Origin: an uncultured Christensenellaceae bacterium
GTDB lineage: Bacteria > Bacillota > Clostridia > Christensenellales > Aristaeellaceae
Direction: 5' to 3'
Assembly: GCA_905234985.1 (NCBI GenBank)
Contig: CAJOJQ010000011.1
Coordinates: forward strand, 1-64,000
DNA: 64,000 bases
The notes below the pieces were generated by a model. It searched no databases. It was not told where the DNA came from and saw nothing but the letters and a program-made list of their open reading frames with translations. Position 1 is the stretch's first letter, and each line of letters begins with the position of its first letter. Position numbers and translations under genes: made by a program. This document shows positions 35,395 to 44,163 of this stretch, piece by piece.

Positions 35395-35480
35395 CATCGC
35401 TCCGTTTGCTGAACAGTGATCGGAGCGGATGAAGAAGCATCCGACCTCTCATGGGGGCATTGCGTACCCACCATGAATGA
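35395..35480 (+). ncRNA. Structured rpsQ-rplN intergenic region
   Basis: The 117-nt gap is much longer than the other gaps between ribosomal genes here. It holds GCTCCG (35399-35404) with CGGAGC (35421-35426), GGATG-AAGAAG-CATCC (35427-35442) and a third imperfect stem ATGGGGG.../CCCACCAT (35451-35474). No T-run. It may be an RNA processing or protein-binding site at the S10/spc boundary. Confidence 0.45.
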
Positions 35481-35505
35481 GGAACCTATAAAGGAGGAAA
35501 CCCCT

Positions 35506-35868
35506 ATGATTCAGCCGCAAACGCGACTCAAGGTAGCCGACAACTCCGGCGCCAAGGAAATCATGTGCATCCGCGTGCTGGGTGGGTCCTTCCGGCGTAC
35601 CGGCTCCATCGGCGATGTGATCGTCGCCAGCGTGAAGACCGCTACCCCCGGTGGCCAGGTGAAAAAGGGCGACGTGGTCAAGGCCGTCATCGTCCGCGTT
35701 CATCAGCCCCAGCGCCGCCCCGACGGCAGCTACATCAAGTTTGATGACAACGCCGCCGTCATCATCGGCAACGACAAAATGCCCCGCGGCACCCGCATCT
35801 TTGGGCCGGTGGCCCGCGAGCTGCGCGAGAAGGACTACATGAAGATCGTGTCCCTCGCAGGACAATGA
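35506..35868 (+). CDS. rplN: Large ribosomal subunit protein uL14
   Basis: 120 residues from the ATG at 35506 after AAAGGAGG; a longer frame from 35416 lies in the structured gap. [39 protein letters not shown], and [29 protein letters not shown]. Confidence 0.97.
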   Translation: MIQPQTRLKVADNSGAKEIMCIRVLGGSFRRTGSIGDVIVASVKTATPGGQVKKGDVVKAVIVRVHQPQRRPDGSYIKFDDNAAVIIGNDKMPRGTRIFGPVARELREKDYMKIVSLAGQ

Positions 35869-35869
35869 A

Positions 35870-36205
35870 ATGTTTGTAAAATCCAAGGATCAGGTCGTTG
35901 TCATCTCCGGCAAGGACAAGGGAACCAAGGGCAAGGTCGTCACCGCGTCCCCCAAGACCGGCAAGATCGTGGTGGAAGGCGTGGCCATGGTGACCAAGCA
36001 CCAGAAATCCCGCCAGCAGGGCCAGCCCGGCGGCATCATCAAGAAGGAAGCCTTCATTGACGCCAGCAACGTGATGGTCATCTGCCCCAAATGCGGCAAA
36101 GCCACCCGCATCGCCCACAAGACTGTGGAAGTGACCGGCAAGGATGGCAAGACCGAGAAGAAGAACGTCCGCATCTGCAAAAAGTGCGGCGCCGAAATCA
36201 ACTGA
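35870..36205 (+). CDS. rplX: Large ribosomal subunit protein uL24
   Basis: 111 residues. KOW motif VVVISGKDKGTKGKVVTASPKTGKIVVEGVAMVTKH, then CPKCGKATRIAHKTVE...VRICKKCGAEIN, two CxxC pairs forming a zinc ribbon. One base after rplN, with its binding site inside the rplN end. Confidence 0.96.
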   Translation: MFVKSKDQVVVISGKDKGTKGKVVTASPKTGKIVVEGVAMVTKHQKSRQQGQPGGIIKKEAFIDASNVMVICPKCGKATRIAHKTVEVTGKDGKTEKKNVRICKKCGAEIN

Positions 36206-36223
36206 TAAGGAGGACACAGGAAA

Positions 36224-36769
36224 ATGGCTACCCGTATTAAGGAAAAGTACCTGGCCGAAGCTGTGCCTGCCTTGCAGCAGAAGTTCGGCTACAAGAACGT
36301 AATGGAAATCCCCCGGCTGGAAAAGGTCATCATCAACATGGGTCTGGGCGACTGCAAAGATAACGCGAAAGCCCTGGAATCCGCCGTTGCCGAACTGACC
36401 CAGATCGCCGGCCAGAAGCCCCTGGTCACCAAGGCCAAGAAGAGCGTTGCTAACTTCAAGCTGCGCCAGGGCATGAACGTGGGCGCGAAGGTCACCCTCC
36501 GCGGCGCGCGTATGGAAGAATTCATGGATAAGCTGGTCAACATCGCCCTGCCCCGCGTGCGCGACTTCCGCGGCGTAAGCACCAAGGCCTTCGACGGTCG
36601 CGGCAACTATGCCCTGGGCATCAAGGAACAGCTGATCTTCCCTGAAATTGATTACGATAAGGTTGAAAAGATCCGCGGCATGGAAATGATTTTCGTCACC
36701 ACCGCCAAGACCGACGAAGAGGCCAAGGAGCTGCTGCGGCTGCTGGGCATGCCCTTTGCGGCGCAGTAA
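36224..36769 (+). CDS. rplE: Large ribosomal subunit protein uL5
   Basis: 181 residues. [64 protein letters not shown] and [33 protein letters not shown]. Binds 5S rRNA with L18. RBS AAGGAGG. Confidence 0.98.
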   Translation: MATRIKEKYLAEAVPALQQKFGYKNVMEIPRLEKVIINMGLGDCKDNAKALESAVAELTQIAGQKPLVTKAKKSVANFKLRQGMNVGAKVTLRGARMEEFMDKLVNIALPRVRDFRGVSTKAFDGRGNYALGIKEQLIFPEIDYDKVEKIRGMEMIFVTTAKTDEEAKELLRLLGMPFAAQ

Positions 36770-36784
36770 GGGAGGAGAAGTAAA

Positions 36785-36970
36785 ATGGCAAAGACCAGTA
36801 TGAAGATCCGTCAGGCGCGGCCTGCCAAGTTCTCTACCCGCGCTTACACCCGCTGCCGTCTGTGCGGCCGGCCCCACTCCGTCCTCCGCCGGTATGGCAT
36901 CTGCCGTATCTGCTTCCGCGAATTGGCTTACAAGGGCCAGATCCCCGGCGTGCGCAAAGCGAGCTGGTAA
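36785..36970 (+). CDS. rpsZ: Small ribosomal subunit protein uS14, zinc-binding type
   Basis: 61 residues, the short form. [21 protein letters not shown] holds the four zinc cysteines (CxxC-x12-CxxC), with [17 protein letters not shown] at the end. Zinc-independent longer copies elsewhere in the genome, if any, are not in the window. Confidence 0.97.
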   Translation: MAKTSMKIRQARPAKFSTRAYTRCRLCGRPHSVLRRYGICRICFRELAYKGQIPGVRKASW

Positions 36971-36988
36971 GTGTAAGGAGGTAAAATC

Positions 36989-37379
36989 ATGGTTGTCAAT
37001 GATCCCATTGCCGATATGCTCACCCGCATCCGCAACGCGCAGATCGCCCGTCACGACAGCGTGGTGATCCCCGCCAGCAACATCAAGAAGGCCATCGCCA
37101 AGATCCTTCTGGACGAGGGTTACATCAAGTCGGTTGAAAACATCGCGGACGGCCTCCAGGGCAGCATCAAGATCGGTCTGAAATATCTTGAAAAGAAGCA
37201 GCCCGTTATCGTGGGCCTCAAGCGCATCTCCAAGCCCGGCCTGCGGGTGTACGCCACCTGCGAAGAACTGCCCAAGGTTCTGGGCGGCCTGGGCATCGCC
37301 ATCGTTTCAGGGCCTGATGACCGATAAGCAGGCGCGGAAGGAAAACATGGGCGGCGAAGTGCTCTGCTACATCTGGTAA
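36989..37379 (+). pseudogene. rpsH: Small ribosomal subunit protein uS8, frameshifted near the 3' end
   Basis: The first frame (36989-37327) encodes 112 residues of normal S8 ([18 protein letters not shown]..., [24 protein letters not shown]) then GPDDR and a stop. The expected ending [22 protein letters not shown] is present in the +1 frame up to 37379. S8 normally reads IAI(I/V)STSxG(V/L)xTDKxAR; here the bases for TSx are gone, which fits a net loss of 8 bases at about 37308-37312 between GTTTC and AGGGCCTG. The missing Ser-Thr-Ser contacts 16S rRNA helix 21. S8 is essential in nearly all bacteria, so assembly error, a second copy or a real mutation must be considered. Confidence 0.9.
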
Positions 37380-37406
37380 TCGAAATCGTCAGGAGGTAAA
37401 AAGACT

Positions 37407-37955
37407 ATGTCTCGTATCGGAAGGCTCCCGATTGCCGTTCCCGCGGGCGTGACGGTTACCATTGATGATAACAATCTGGTTACCGTGAAGGGTCCTAAGG
37501 GCACGCTGTCCCAGCAGATCAATCCCGATATCAGCGTGAAGCTGGAAAACAATGAAATCAAGGTTGCCCGTCCCAGCGACGATAAGCAGCACCGCGCCTG
37601 GCACGGCCTGTACCGCGCCCTGATCCACAACATGGTGGTCGGCGTGACCGAAGGCTTCTCCAAGACCCTGGAAATGGTTGGTACCGGTTATCGCGCCGCC
37701 GCTGAAAACAACGGCAAAACCCTGAATATCGCCATCGGCTTCTCTCACCCCGTGATTCTGCAGGCCGAGGAAAACATCAGCTATGAAACGCCCGTGCAGA
37801 CCAAAATCGTGGTCAAGGGCATCGACAAGCAGCAGGTCGGCCGCATTGCCGCCGATATCCGCGCCATCCGTAAGCCGGAACCCTACCTGGGCAAGGGCAT
37901 CAAGTACGAAGGCGAGCATATCCGCCGCAAGGAAGGCAAGGCCGGTAAGAAGTAA
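37407..37955 (+). CDS. rplF: Large ribosomal subunit protein uL6
   Basis: 182 residues. [54 protein letters not shown] and [45 protein letters not shown]. Confidence 0.98.
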   Translation: MSRIGRLPIAVPAGVTVTIDDNNLVTVKGPKGTLSQQINPDISVKLENNEIKVARPSDDKQHRAWHGLYRALIHNMVVGVTEGFSKTLEMVGTGYRAAAENNGKTLNIAIGFSHPVILQAEENISYETPVQTKIVVKGIDKQQVGRIAADIRAIRKPEPYLGKGIKYEGEHIRRKEGKAGKK

Positions 37956-37973
37956 GAAAGGGAGTGAACGCAA

Positions 37974-38342
37974 ATGTTCAATAAGCGTGACCGTAATGAA
38001 GTGCGCGTGATCCGTCACGCCCGCGTCCGCAAAAAGATCAGCGGCACCCCCGAAATGCCGCGCCTGTGCGTGTACCGCAGCAATAAGAGCATTTATGCGC
38101 AGGTCATCGACGATACCAAGGGCGTGACCCTTGTATCCGCCTCCACCCTGGACCCCGCCATCAAGGGCCAGCTGGACGACAAGAGCAAGACCGGCGCTTC
38201 CGAGCTGGTGGGCAAGCTGGTGGCCGAACGCGCCATCGCCGCCGGGATCAAGGACGTCGTGTTCGACCGCGGCGGTTACCTGTACACCGGTCGTGTGGCC
38301 GCTCTGGCCGCAGCCGCCCGTGAAGCCGGGCTGAACTTCTAA
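37974..38342 (+). CDS. rplR: Large ribosomal subunit protein uL18
   Basis: 122 residues. [34 protein letters not shown], then [44 protein letters not shown]. Binds 5S rRNA. Confidence 0.98.
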   Translation: MFNKRDRNEVRVIRHARVRKKISGTPEMPRLCVYRSNKSIYAQVIDDTKGVTLVSASTLDPAIKGQLDDKSKTGASELVGKLVAERAIAAGIKDVVFDRGGYLYTGRVAALAAAAREAGLNF

Positions 38343-38359
38343 GGGGAGGGAAAGAGAAA

Positions 38360-38944
38360 ATGCCTATGAATGAAAACGATCGTCAGAACGACCGTCAGAA
38401 CGACCGGCAGGATCGTCCCTTCGAGCGCCGTGACCGTCGGGAACGCCGGGATCGGGAAGAACCCGTCAGCGAATGGAAAGAACGCCTGGTGGCCCTGAAC
38501 CGCGTGACCAAGGTTGTTAAGGGCGGTAAGAATTTCCGCTTCGCCGCTCTGGTCGTGGTTGGCAACGAAAAGGGCCAGGTCGGCGCCGCTATCGGCAAGG
38601 CCAAGGAAGTGCCCGAAGCCATCCGCAAGGCCAAGGAAGCCGCCATGAAGCATCTGGTCACCGTGCCCTTTGAAGGCACCACCATTCCCCATGCCATCGA
38701 CGGCCTGTACGGCACCGCCAAAGTGGTGCTGCTGCCCGCCGAAGAAGGCGCTGGCGTTATCGCCGGCGGCGGCGCCCGCGCCGTGCTGGAGCTGGCCGGT
38801 GTGAAGGACATCCGCACCAAGACCTTCGGCACCAACAACCGCATCAACACCGTGAAAGCCACCCTGGAAGGCCTCAAGGGCCTGCGCAACGCCGAAACCG
38901 TTGCCAAGATGCGCGGCAAAGCGGTGGAAGATATCTTAGGCTAA
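38360..38944 (+). CDS. rpsE: Small ribosomal subunit protein uS5 with Arg/Asp-rich N-terminal extension
   Basis: 194 residues, about 30 longer than common at the N terminus. The extension (residues 4-36) is low-complexity: repeated NDRQ units, then [12 protein letters not shown], encoded by a tandem 12-base repeat of the form AACGACCGTCAG. The core follows: [43 protein letters not shown] and [29 protein letters not shown], 9 bases from the ATG. The extension is probably exposed on the 30S surface. Confidence 0.97.
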   Translation: MPMNENDRQNDRQNDRQDRPFERRDRRERRDREEPVSEWKERLVALNRVTKVVKGGKNFRFAALVVVGNEKGQVGAAIGKAKEVPEAIRKAKEAAMKHLVTVPFEGTTIPHAIDGLYGTAKVVLLPAEEGAGVIAGGGARAVLELAGVKDIRTKTFGTNNRINTVKATLEGLKGLRNAETVAKMRGKAVEDILG

Positions 38945-38958
38945 GGAGGATTGGAACG

Positions 38959-39141
38959 ATGAAACTGAAGATCACCCTGACCAAATCCCCCATCGCCGCC
39001 CTTCAGGTGCATAAGGACACCGTGGCCGCCCTGGGCCTGCGCAAAGTGGGCATGACGGTGGTCAAAGAAGACAACCCCTGCATCCGTGGCCAGATCTTCC
39101 GCGTGAAGCACATGGTCAAGGTAGAGGAAGTAAACGAATAA
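38959..39141 (+). CDS. rpmD: Large ribosomal subunit protein uL30
   Basis: 60 residues. [67 protein letters not shown]. Confidence 0.97.
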   Translation: MKLKITLTKSPIAALQVHKDTVAALGLRKVGMTVVKEDNPCIRGQIFRVKHMVKVEEVNE

Positions 39142-39158
39142 TAAGGGAGGATACCCCC

Positions 39159-39599
39159 ATGAAATTGCATGAGTTGCAGCCGGCCATCGGCTCGACGACT
39201 GCCCCGAAGCGCCTCGGTCGAGGCGTAGGCTCTCAGCTGGGCAAAACCTCCGGTAAAGGCCACAAGGGCGCCAAGGCGCGCTCCGGCGGCGGCAAGCGCC
39301 CCGGATTTGAAGGCGGCCAGATGCCTCTGACCCGCCGCATCCCCAAGCGCGGCTTTACCAATATCTTCGCCAAGGAATACGCCACTGTGAACGTGTCCGC
39401 CCTCAACGCGTTTGAGGATGGCGCCACCGTGACCGCCGAAGCCCTGATCGACGCGGGCCTGCTCAAGAAGACCCTGGACGGCGTGAAGGTGCTGGGCGGC
39501 GGCGAGCTGACCAAAAAGCTTACCGTGTCCGTGGACAAGGTAACCGAGTCTGCGAAGCAGAAGATCGAAGCGATTGGCGGGAAAGTTGAGGTGAAGTAA
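39159..39599 (+). CDS. rplO: Large ribosomal subunit protein uL15
   Basis: 146 residues. [65 protein letters not shown], then a compact C-terminal domain. 2 bp before secY. Confidence 0.98.
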   Translation: MKLHELQPAIGSTTAPKRLGRGVGSQLGKTSGKGHKGAKARSGGGKRPGFEGGQMPLTRRIPKRGFTNIFAKEYATVNVSALNAFEDGATVTAEALIDAGLLKKTLDGVKVLGGGELTKKLTVSVDKVTESAKQKIEAIGGKVEVK

Positions 39600-39601
39600 C
39601 G

Positions 39602-40867
39602 ATGTGGGAGACCCTGCGAAATGTTTGGCGGGTTCCTGAGCTCCGGAAAAAGGTGCTGTACACGTTCTTCATGCTGCTGATCTACCGTTTGGTCAGCGTC
39701 ATTCCCGCACCCGGCATCGACGTTGCTACCGTTCAGACCGCCATGGGCCAGTACGACATGCTGGGCCTGGTGAATATGATGACCGGTAACTCCTTCTCCC
39801 AGATGACCATTATGGCCATGGGTATTTCTCCCTACATCAACGCCAGCATCATTATGCAGCTGCTCACCATCGCCATCCCGGCCCTGGAGCGGCTGCAGAA
39901 GGACGGCGGTGAAGAGGGCAAGCAAAAGATCAATCGGATCACCCGCTACGTTACCGTAGGTCTGGCCGCTCTGCAGGCCGTCGGCATCATCGCCGGTCTG
40001 GGCGCGATCAAGTCCAGCTACAAGAACTTCTTCGGTTATGCCTCCATCGGCATCATCATGGCCGGCGGTACCGCCCTGGCCATGTGGATCGGTGAAAGGA
40101 TCACCAAGAACGGTATCGGCAACGGCATCTCCCTGCTGATCTTTGCCGGCATTATCTCCAACCTGTTCAACGGCATCGTGTCCACCACCGCGGGCATCTT
40201 CAACGGCACCGCCACCGTGGGCAACCTGGCCGTGATCCTGCTGACCACCGTGATCATCCTGGTGGTCGTCACCTTCGTGGATATGGCTGAACGCCGCATC
40301 CCGGTCATGTACGCCAAGCGCGTGGTGGGCCGGAAGATGTATGGCGGCCAAAGCACCCATATCCCGCTGAAGCTGCTGAGCGTCGGCGTGCTGCCCCTGA
40401 TCTTCGCCTATTCCTTCATGGCGTTCCCGGGCACCATCTTCGCCATGTTCGGCACCAACAGCGGCGCGTACAAGTGGTGGAGTACCTACATGAACCAGAC
40501 CAGCTTCTGGTACATGTTCGTGTGCGCCCTGCTGATCATCGCGTTCAGCTACTTCTACACCTCCATCACCTTCAATCCTGAGGATATCGCCAAGAATATC
40601 CAGCAGCAGGGCGGTCACATCCCCGGTATCCGTACCGGCAGCAAGACCGTGGAATTCCTCAAGCGGACTTCCAACCGCCTGACCCTGTTCGCCGCTCTGT
40701 TCCTGGCCATCCTGTCCACCATCCCCTCCGTGCTGACGGTGTGGCAGCAGGTACAGATCCCCTTCGGCGCGTCTTCTATCCTGATCGCCGTGAGCGTGGC
40801 CATCGAAACCGTGCGCCAGGTGGAAAGCCAGCTGGTGATGCGCAACTACAAAGGATTCCTAGGCTGA
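39602..40867 (+). CDS. secY: Preprotein translocase subunit SecY
   Basis: 421 residues, ten membrane segments. Opens with WETLRNVWRVPELRKKVLYTFFMLLIYRLVSVIPAPGID; MGISPYINASIIMQLL, IWIGERITKNGIGNGISLLIFAGII, ERRIPVMYAKRVVGRKMYGGQSTHIPLK and FNPEDIAKNIQQQGGHIPGIR are family landmarks. Channel of the Sec system. A structured 244-nt gap separates it from adk. Confidence 0.98.
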   Translation: MWETLRNVWRVPELRKKVLYTFFMLLIYRLVSVIPAPGIDVATVQTAMGQYDMLGLVNMMTGNSFSQMTIMAMGISPYINASIIMQLLTIAIPALERLQKDGGEEGKQKINRITRYVTVGLAALQAVGIIAGLGAIKSSYKNFFGYASIGIIMAGGTALAMWIGERITKNGIGNGISLLIFAGIISNLFNGIVSTTAGIFNGTATVGNLAVILLTTVIILVVVTFVDMAERRIPVMYAKRVVGRKMYGGQSTHIPLKLLSVGVLPLIFAYSFMAFPGTIFAMFGTNSGAYKWWSTYMNQTSFWYMFVCALLIIAFSYFYTSITFNPEDIAKNIQQQGGHIPGIRTGSKTVEFLKRTSNRLTLFAALFLAILSTIPSVLTVWQQVQIPFGASSILIAVSVAIETVRQVESQLVMRNYKGFLG

Positions 40868-40893
40868 TTGAAAAATCAATCCACGGAATGTGC

Positions 40894-40998
40894 GGAATGT
40901 CTCCCTGGGCGGGGGCGAACAGCTCTCCCCGGGGTGACATTCCACTCTTGTGTCTAAAGACTATTCGCTTTTCTTCCCTTTAACAGGGGGGAGAGCGA
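40894..40998 (+). ncRNA. Two hairpins between secY and adk
   Basis: GGAATGT (40894-40900) pairs with ACATTCC (40937-40943) around an inner G/C-rich stem; TCGCTTTTCTTCCC (40965-40978) pairs with GGGGGGAGAGCGA (40986-40998). No T-run follows, so these are more likely processing or stability elements than terminators. Confidence 0.5.
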
Positions 40999-41024
40999 TT
41001 GAGCATGTCACACAAGAAAAAACC

Positions 41025-41086
41025 CCATCCGGTTTTCGGAAGGGGTTTGGGGGGAACCGCTTTTGACTCAAAAGCGGTTCCCCCAA
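41025..41086. repeat. GGGGGAACCGC inverted repeat before adk
   Basis: TTGGGGGGAACCGCTTTTG (41047-41065) and CAAAAGCGGTTCCCCCAA (41069-41086) with a 3-base loop. The preceding TTTTCGGAAGGGGTTTGGGG matches the lead-in of the copies at 2011 and 61660. Confidence 0.85.
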
Positions 41087-41111
41087 GAAAAAACATAAAG
41101 GAGGCGCTGAT

Positions 41112-41744
41112 ATGAACCTGATTTTCTTAGGACCTCCCGGCGCGGGCAAAGGCACCCATGCGCAGCTGCTGATGAACGAATTAGGCATTCCCCAGATTTC
41201 CACCGGCGATATGCTCCGTCAGGCCATGAAAGCGGGCACCGAAATGGGGCTGGCGGCCAAGCGGTATATCGAAGCGGGCGAACTGGTGCCCGACGAAGTG
41301 GTGATCGGCATCGTGAAGGACCGCTTGCAGGCGGATGACTGCAAGAACGGCTACATCTTAGACGGGTTCCCCCGGACGGTGAAGCAGGCCGAAGCGCTGG
41401 ACGGATTCGCCCACATCGACGTGGCGCTGAATATCGCCCTGGACGACGAAGTGATCGTGAAGCGCCTCAGCGGGCGGCGCGTGTGCTTGAAGTGCGGCGC
41501 GACGTACCATATCAGCACCCTGAATGGGAAGGAAGACTGCGCGGTGTGCGGCGAAAAGCTGGTGCAGCGCAAGGACGACGCCCCTGAAACGGTGCAGAAC
41601 CGCCTGAGCGTGTACGCGGCGCAGACGGCTCCCCTGATCGACTACTATCAGAAGAAGGGCATTCTTCGTACGGTGGATTGTCCCCCTGCCGCTACGGTGC
41701 AGGAAAACTACGCCATGGTGCGGGAAACGCTGGGCCTGAAATGA
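41112..41744 (+). CDS. adk: Adenylate kinase
   Basis: 210 residues. P-loop GPPGAGKGTHAQLL (residues 7-20), TGDMLRQA, DGFPRTVKQAEAL, and a zinc LID with CLKCGATYHIST...DCAVCGEKL (four cysteines, typical of Gram-positive enzymes). Interconverts AMP + ATP and ADP. The stop overlaps the map start (ATGA). Confidence 0.98.
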   Translation: MNLIFLGPPGAGKGTHAQLLMNELGIPQISTGDMLRQAMKAGTEMGLAAKRYIEAGELVPDEVVIGIVKDRLQADDCKNGYILDGFPRTVKQAEALDGFAHIDVALNIALDDEVIVKRLSGRRVCLKCGATYHISTLNGKEDCAVCGEKLVQRKDDAPETVQNRLSVYAAQTAPLIDYYQKKGILRTVDCPPAATVQENYAMVRETLGLK

Positions 41745-42520
41745 TCAGTATCAAAAACCCCATCCAACTGGCAAAGATGCGCAGCGCGGGGCACCTACTC
41801 CATGACGTGCTGGCGGCGACGAAAGAAATCATCCGCCCCGGCATGACCACCATGGACATCAACGCTTTTGTGGAAGAGCATATTCGCAAGAGCGGGGGCA
41901 TTCCCACGGAGCTGGGTTATTGCGGGTATCCCGCGTCCATCTGCGCGTCCATCGACGATGAAGTGGTGCATGGCATCCCCTCGCCCCACGTGGAATTGAA
42001 GGAAGGTTCCATCATTTCTATCGACGTGACGCTGGCCCTGGACGGCTGGCAGGCGGACAGCTGCTTTACCGCGCCGGTGGGTAAGATCAGCGCGGAAAAA
42101 CAGCGCCTGGTGGAAGTGACGGAAGAGTGCTTCTGGTTAGGCGTGCGCAAGGCCGTCAACGGCAACCGCATCGGCGACGTGAGCGCCGCGGTGCAGACCC
42201 ACGCGGAAGCCCACGGATACGGCGTGGTGCGGGACCTGACGGGCCACGGCATCGGCAAGGACATGCACGAGGATCCTTCCGTGCCCAACTTCGGCGCGGC
42301 GGGCCACGGCCCAAGGATCCGCCCCGGCATGACGTTCTGCGTGGAACCCATGATCGCCATGGGGCGCTGGCAGGTGCATCAGCTGAGCGACGGCTGGACC
42401 ATGGTGACCAACGACCACAGCCCAGCGGCCCATTATGAGCATACAATTGCGGTCACACCCAGGGGACTTCCTGAAATTTTGACGCTTCCTGGCTTCAAAT
42501 GGAAGGAGGAAGAAACTTGA
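41741..42520 (+). CDS. map: Methionine aminopeptidase, type I
   Basis: 259 residues from the ATG at 41741, overlapping adk. Metal ligands are seen in SIDVTLALDGWQADSCFTA (Asp; the second position is Asp in DS), TGHGIGKDMHEDP (His), FCVEPMIAMG (Glu) and TMVTNDHSPAAHYEHTIAV (Glu). Removes N-terminal Met from new proteins. The next gene starts inside its stop (TTGA). Confidence 0.97.
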   Translation: MISIKNPIQLAKMRSAGHLLHDVLAATKEIIRPGMTTMDINAFVEEHIRKSGGIPTELGYCGYPASICASIDDEVVHGIPSPHVELKEGSIISIDVTLALDGWQADSCFTAPVGKISAEKQRLVEVTEECFWLGVRKAVNGNRIGDVSAAVQTHAEAHGYGVVRDLTGHGIGKDMHEDPSVPNFGAAGHGPRIRPGMTFCVEPMIAMGRWQVHQLSDGWTMVTNDHSPAAHYEHTIAVTPRGLPEILTLPGFKWKEEET

Positions 42521-42825
42521 AACCATCTATTTTGCCGGGAATCGTAGTTTTTTCAAAAAAAGGGCGTGACAAAGGCAGGTACTTTGTGGTATTATATACG
42601 TTGGACGCCGAATTTGTGATGATGGGCGACGGGGAGACCCGAAAAATCGGCCATCTGAAGAAAAAAAGGCGTAAGCATCTGACGGCCTGCCCCTGGGAAT
42701 TCCCCGAAATCGTGGAAAAATACCAGGCCGGGCAATTGATGGACAGCGATATCCGCAAGGTGCTTTTCCCCATCGCGAACCAAGCAAGGGGCGTGAAGAC
42801 GCCCGAAGAAAGCAGGGAGGGTTAA
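42517..42825 (+). CDS. KOW-domain RNA-binding protein
   Basis: 102 residues from a TTG that overlaps the map stop, after GGAAGGAGG. PGIVVFSKKGRDKGRYFVVLYTLDAEFVMMGDGETRKIGHLKKKRRKHL is a KOW domain like that of eukaryotic/archaeal L14e. Such proteins commonly sit between map and infA in Bacillota, but their function is not established. Followed by infA after 6 bp. Confidence 0.85.
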   Translation: MKPSILPGIVVFSKKGRDKGRYFVVLYTLDAEFVMMGDGETRKIGHLKKKRRKHLTACPWEFPEIVEKYQAGQLMDSDIRKVLFPIANQARGVKTPEESREG

Positions 42826-42831
42826 TCCGCT

Positions 42832-43053
42832 TTGTCCAAGGACGACGTTATCGAAATGGAAGGCAAGGTCATTGAGGCACTGCCCAATGCCATGTTCCAG
42901 GTAGAGCTGCCCAACGGGCACCGCATCATGGCCCACATCTCCGGCAAGATGCGCATGAATTTCATCCGCATTTATCCGGGAGATAAAGTCACCATCGAAC
43001 TCTCCCCCTACGACCTGACCCGCGGCCGCATCACGTGGCGCAGCAAAAATTGA
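42832..43053 (+). CDS. infA: Translation initiation factor IF-1
   Basis: 73 residues, TTG start. [69 protein letters not shown] is the S1-like OB fold. Blocks the A site during initiation. RBS GGGAGGG. Confidence 0.98.
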   Translation: MSKDDVIEMEGKVIEALPNAMFQVELPNGHRIMAHISGKMRMNFIRIYPGDKVTIELSPYDLTRGRITWRSKN

Positions 43054-43081
43054 TCCTATACCCTAAGGAGGTTGAACCCCA

Positions 43082-43195
43082 ATGAAAGTCCGTCCTTCTG
43101 TAAAGCCCATTTGCGAAAAGTGCAAGATCATCAAGCGCAAGGGCCGCGTGATGGTTATTTGCGAAAACCCCAAGCATAAGCAGCGTCAGGGCTGA
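43082..43195 (+). CDS. rpmJ: Large ribosomal subunit protein bL36, zinc type
   Basis: 37 residues: [20 protein letters not shown], then [17 protein letters not shown]. Zinc ligands Cys11, Cys14, Cys27 and His32. RBS AAGGAGG. 28 bp after infA. Confidence 0.97.
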   Translation: MKVRPSVKPICEKCKIIKRKGRVMVICENPKHKQRQG

Positions 43196-43199
43196 CCCA

Positions 43200-43655
43200 C
43201 CCATGGCGCTTGGGAGCGCCGTCCAGGGTGCCACGGAAGAAGGTAGGAAGTAGGCGGTATGAAGTAGGAGGTTTTTCAAGTTCACGAATTTGAGAAACCA
43301 TATTTACCTCCTACTTTCTACCTCCAACCTCCTACCTCTCCGCAGGGGGCATCGTGGACGGCGTTCCCGCGGCCGCCGGGCTTCTGAAAAAGGGGCCTGA
43401 GATGCGAAGAAAGCGCGGCGAACGCGCTCCATGCGGCCACAAGAAACCCTGTCGACAAGCCTGTGTGGGCGGCTGCCCCTTCCGAAAAGGAAGGGGACCA
43501 TGCATGCTGTCACATAAATACTCCGCCTGGGTTGCGGGCGGAAAGAACGGCGCATCAGCGCCGTCAGCGCGAGGAACGTCTTTCCGGCGGGATCAAGTGA
43601 TCTACGCCTTGACCCTCAAAGAAAGCGGCCTCATTCCCACCACAGAATCATTTGG
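43200..43655 (+). ncRNA. Structured leader before rpsM, interrupted by a repeat
   Basis: A 475-nt gap. GGCGCT-TGGG-AGCGCC (43205-43220) is followed by GCCGTCCA (43218-43225), whose exact partner TGGACGGC lies at 43355-43362 on the other side of the inverted repeat. Further hairpins: AGCGCG/CGCGCT (43412-43428), CCCCTTCC/GGAAGGGG (43476-43496), a CCGCC/GGCGG stem (about 43523-43541) and GGCGC-ATCA-GCGCC (43549-43562). In enterobacteria the operon starting with rpsM is repressed by S4 through its leader; a similar role here is inference. Confidence 0.5.
43241..43337. repeat. Long inverted repeat with AGGTAGG arms (copy c), between rpmJ and rpsM
   Basis: Left arm AGGTAGGAAGTAGGCGGTATGAAGTAGGAGG, right arm CCTCCTACTTTCTACCTCCAACCTCCTACC; spacer about 40 bases. 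Arms carry more mismatches than the other copies. It sits between two complementary 8-mers of the leader RNA. Confidence 0.85.
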
Positions 43656-43670
43656 AGGTGTAACCAACAC

Positions 43671-44042
43671 ATGGCACGTATTGCGGGTGTTGACCTGCCC
43701 CGAGAAAAGCGCGTCGAGGTTGGCTTGACCTACATCTTCGGCATCGGCCCGACGGTGAGCAAGCAGATCCTCGAAGTAACCGAAGTGAATCCCGATACCC
43801 GGGTCAAGGACCTGAGCGAATCGGACGTGAGCAAGCTGCGCGAATACATCGAACATCACCTGAAGGTGGAAGGCGATCTGCGCCGCGAAGTCTCCCTGAA
43901 TATCAAGCGTCTGGTGGAAATCGGCTGCTACCGCGGCGTCCGCCATCGCCGCAACCTGCCCGTGCGCGGCCAGAACACCAAGCAGAACGCCCGCACCCGG
44001 AAGGGTCCCAAGCGCACCGTAGGCGGCAAGAAGAAGTCGTAA
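43671..44042 (+). CDS. rpsM: Small ribosomal subunit protein uS13
   Basis: 123 residues. [34 protein letters not shown], then [56 protein letters not shown]. Confidence 0.98.
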   Translation: MARIAGVDLPREKRVEVGLTYIFGIGPTVSKQILEVTEVNPDTRVKDLSESDVSKLREYIEHHLKVEGDLRREVSLNIKRLVEIGCYRGVRHRRNLPVRGQNTKQNARTRKGPKRTVGGKKKS

Positions 44043-44083
44043 GTTTTGCCTCACCGTCTGCCCGGCTTCGATCTTTCCGCGCC

Positions 44084-44163
44084 TTTTTCCTTCCGGCTGT
44101 GTCAGCTTCGGCTTGACGTAGCGCTGCTACGCCGGTGCCTCGCTTCCTTGCCAGAAGAAAAAA
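44084..44163. repeat. 80-bp imperfect inverted element between rpsM and rpsK
   Basis: TTTTTCCTTCCGGC (44084-44097) pairs with GCCAGAAGAAAAAA (44150-44163); inside are GTCAGC-TTCG-GCTTGAC and GTAGCGCTGCTAC hairpins. The gap is 262 nt. The rest (44164-44304) holds CGAAC/GTTCG, TTCCATATGGAA and CCCCGAAAGGGG dyads but no gene. Confidence 0.6.

Noticed and set aside
37295..37379. Programmed +1 frameshift in rpsH
   Set aside because: No family precedent, and even after a frameshift the product would lack the conserved TS residues. A deletion or assembly error explains both features.
39233..40618. 461-codon open frame on the minus strand opposite rplO/secY
   Set aside because: It is antisense to two clearly identified essential genes, has His/Gly/Asp-rich low-complexity translation and no RBS. 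GC-rich codon usage leaves such frames open by chance.
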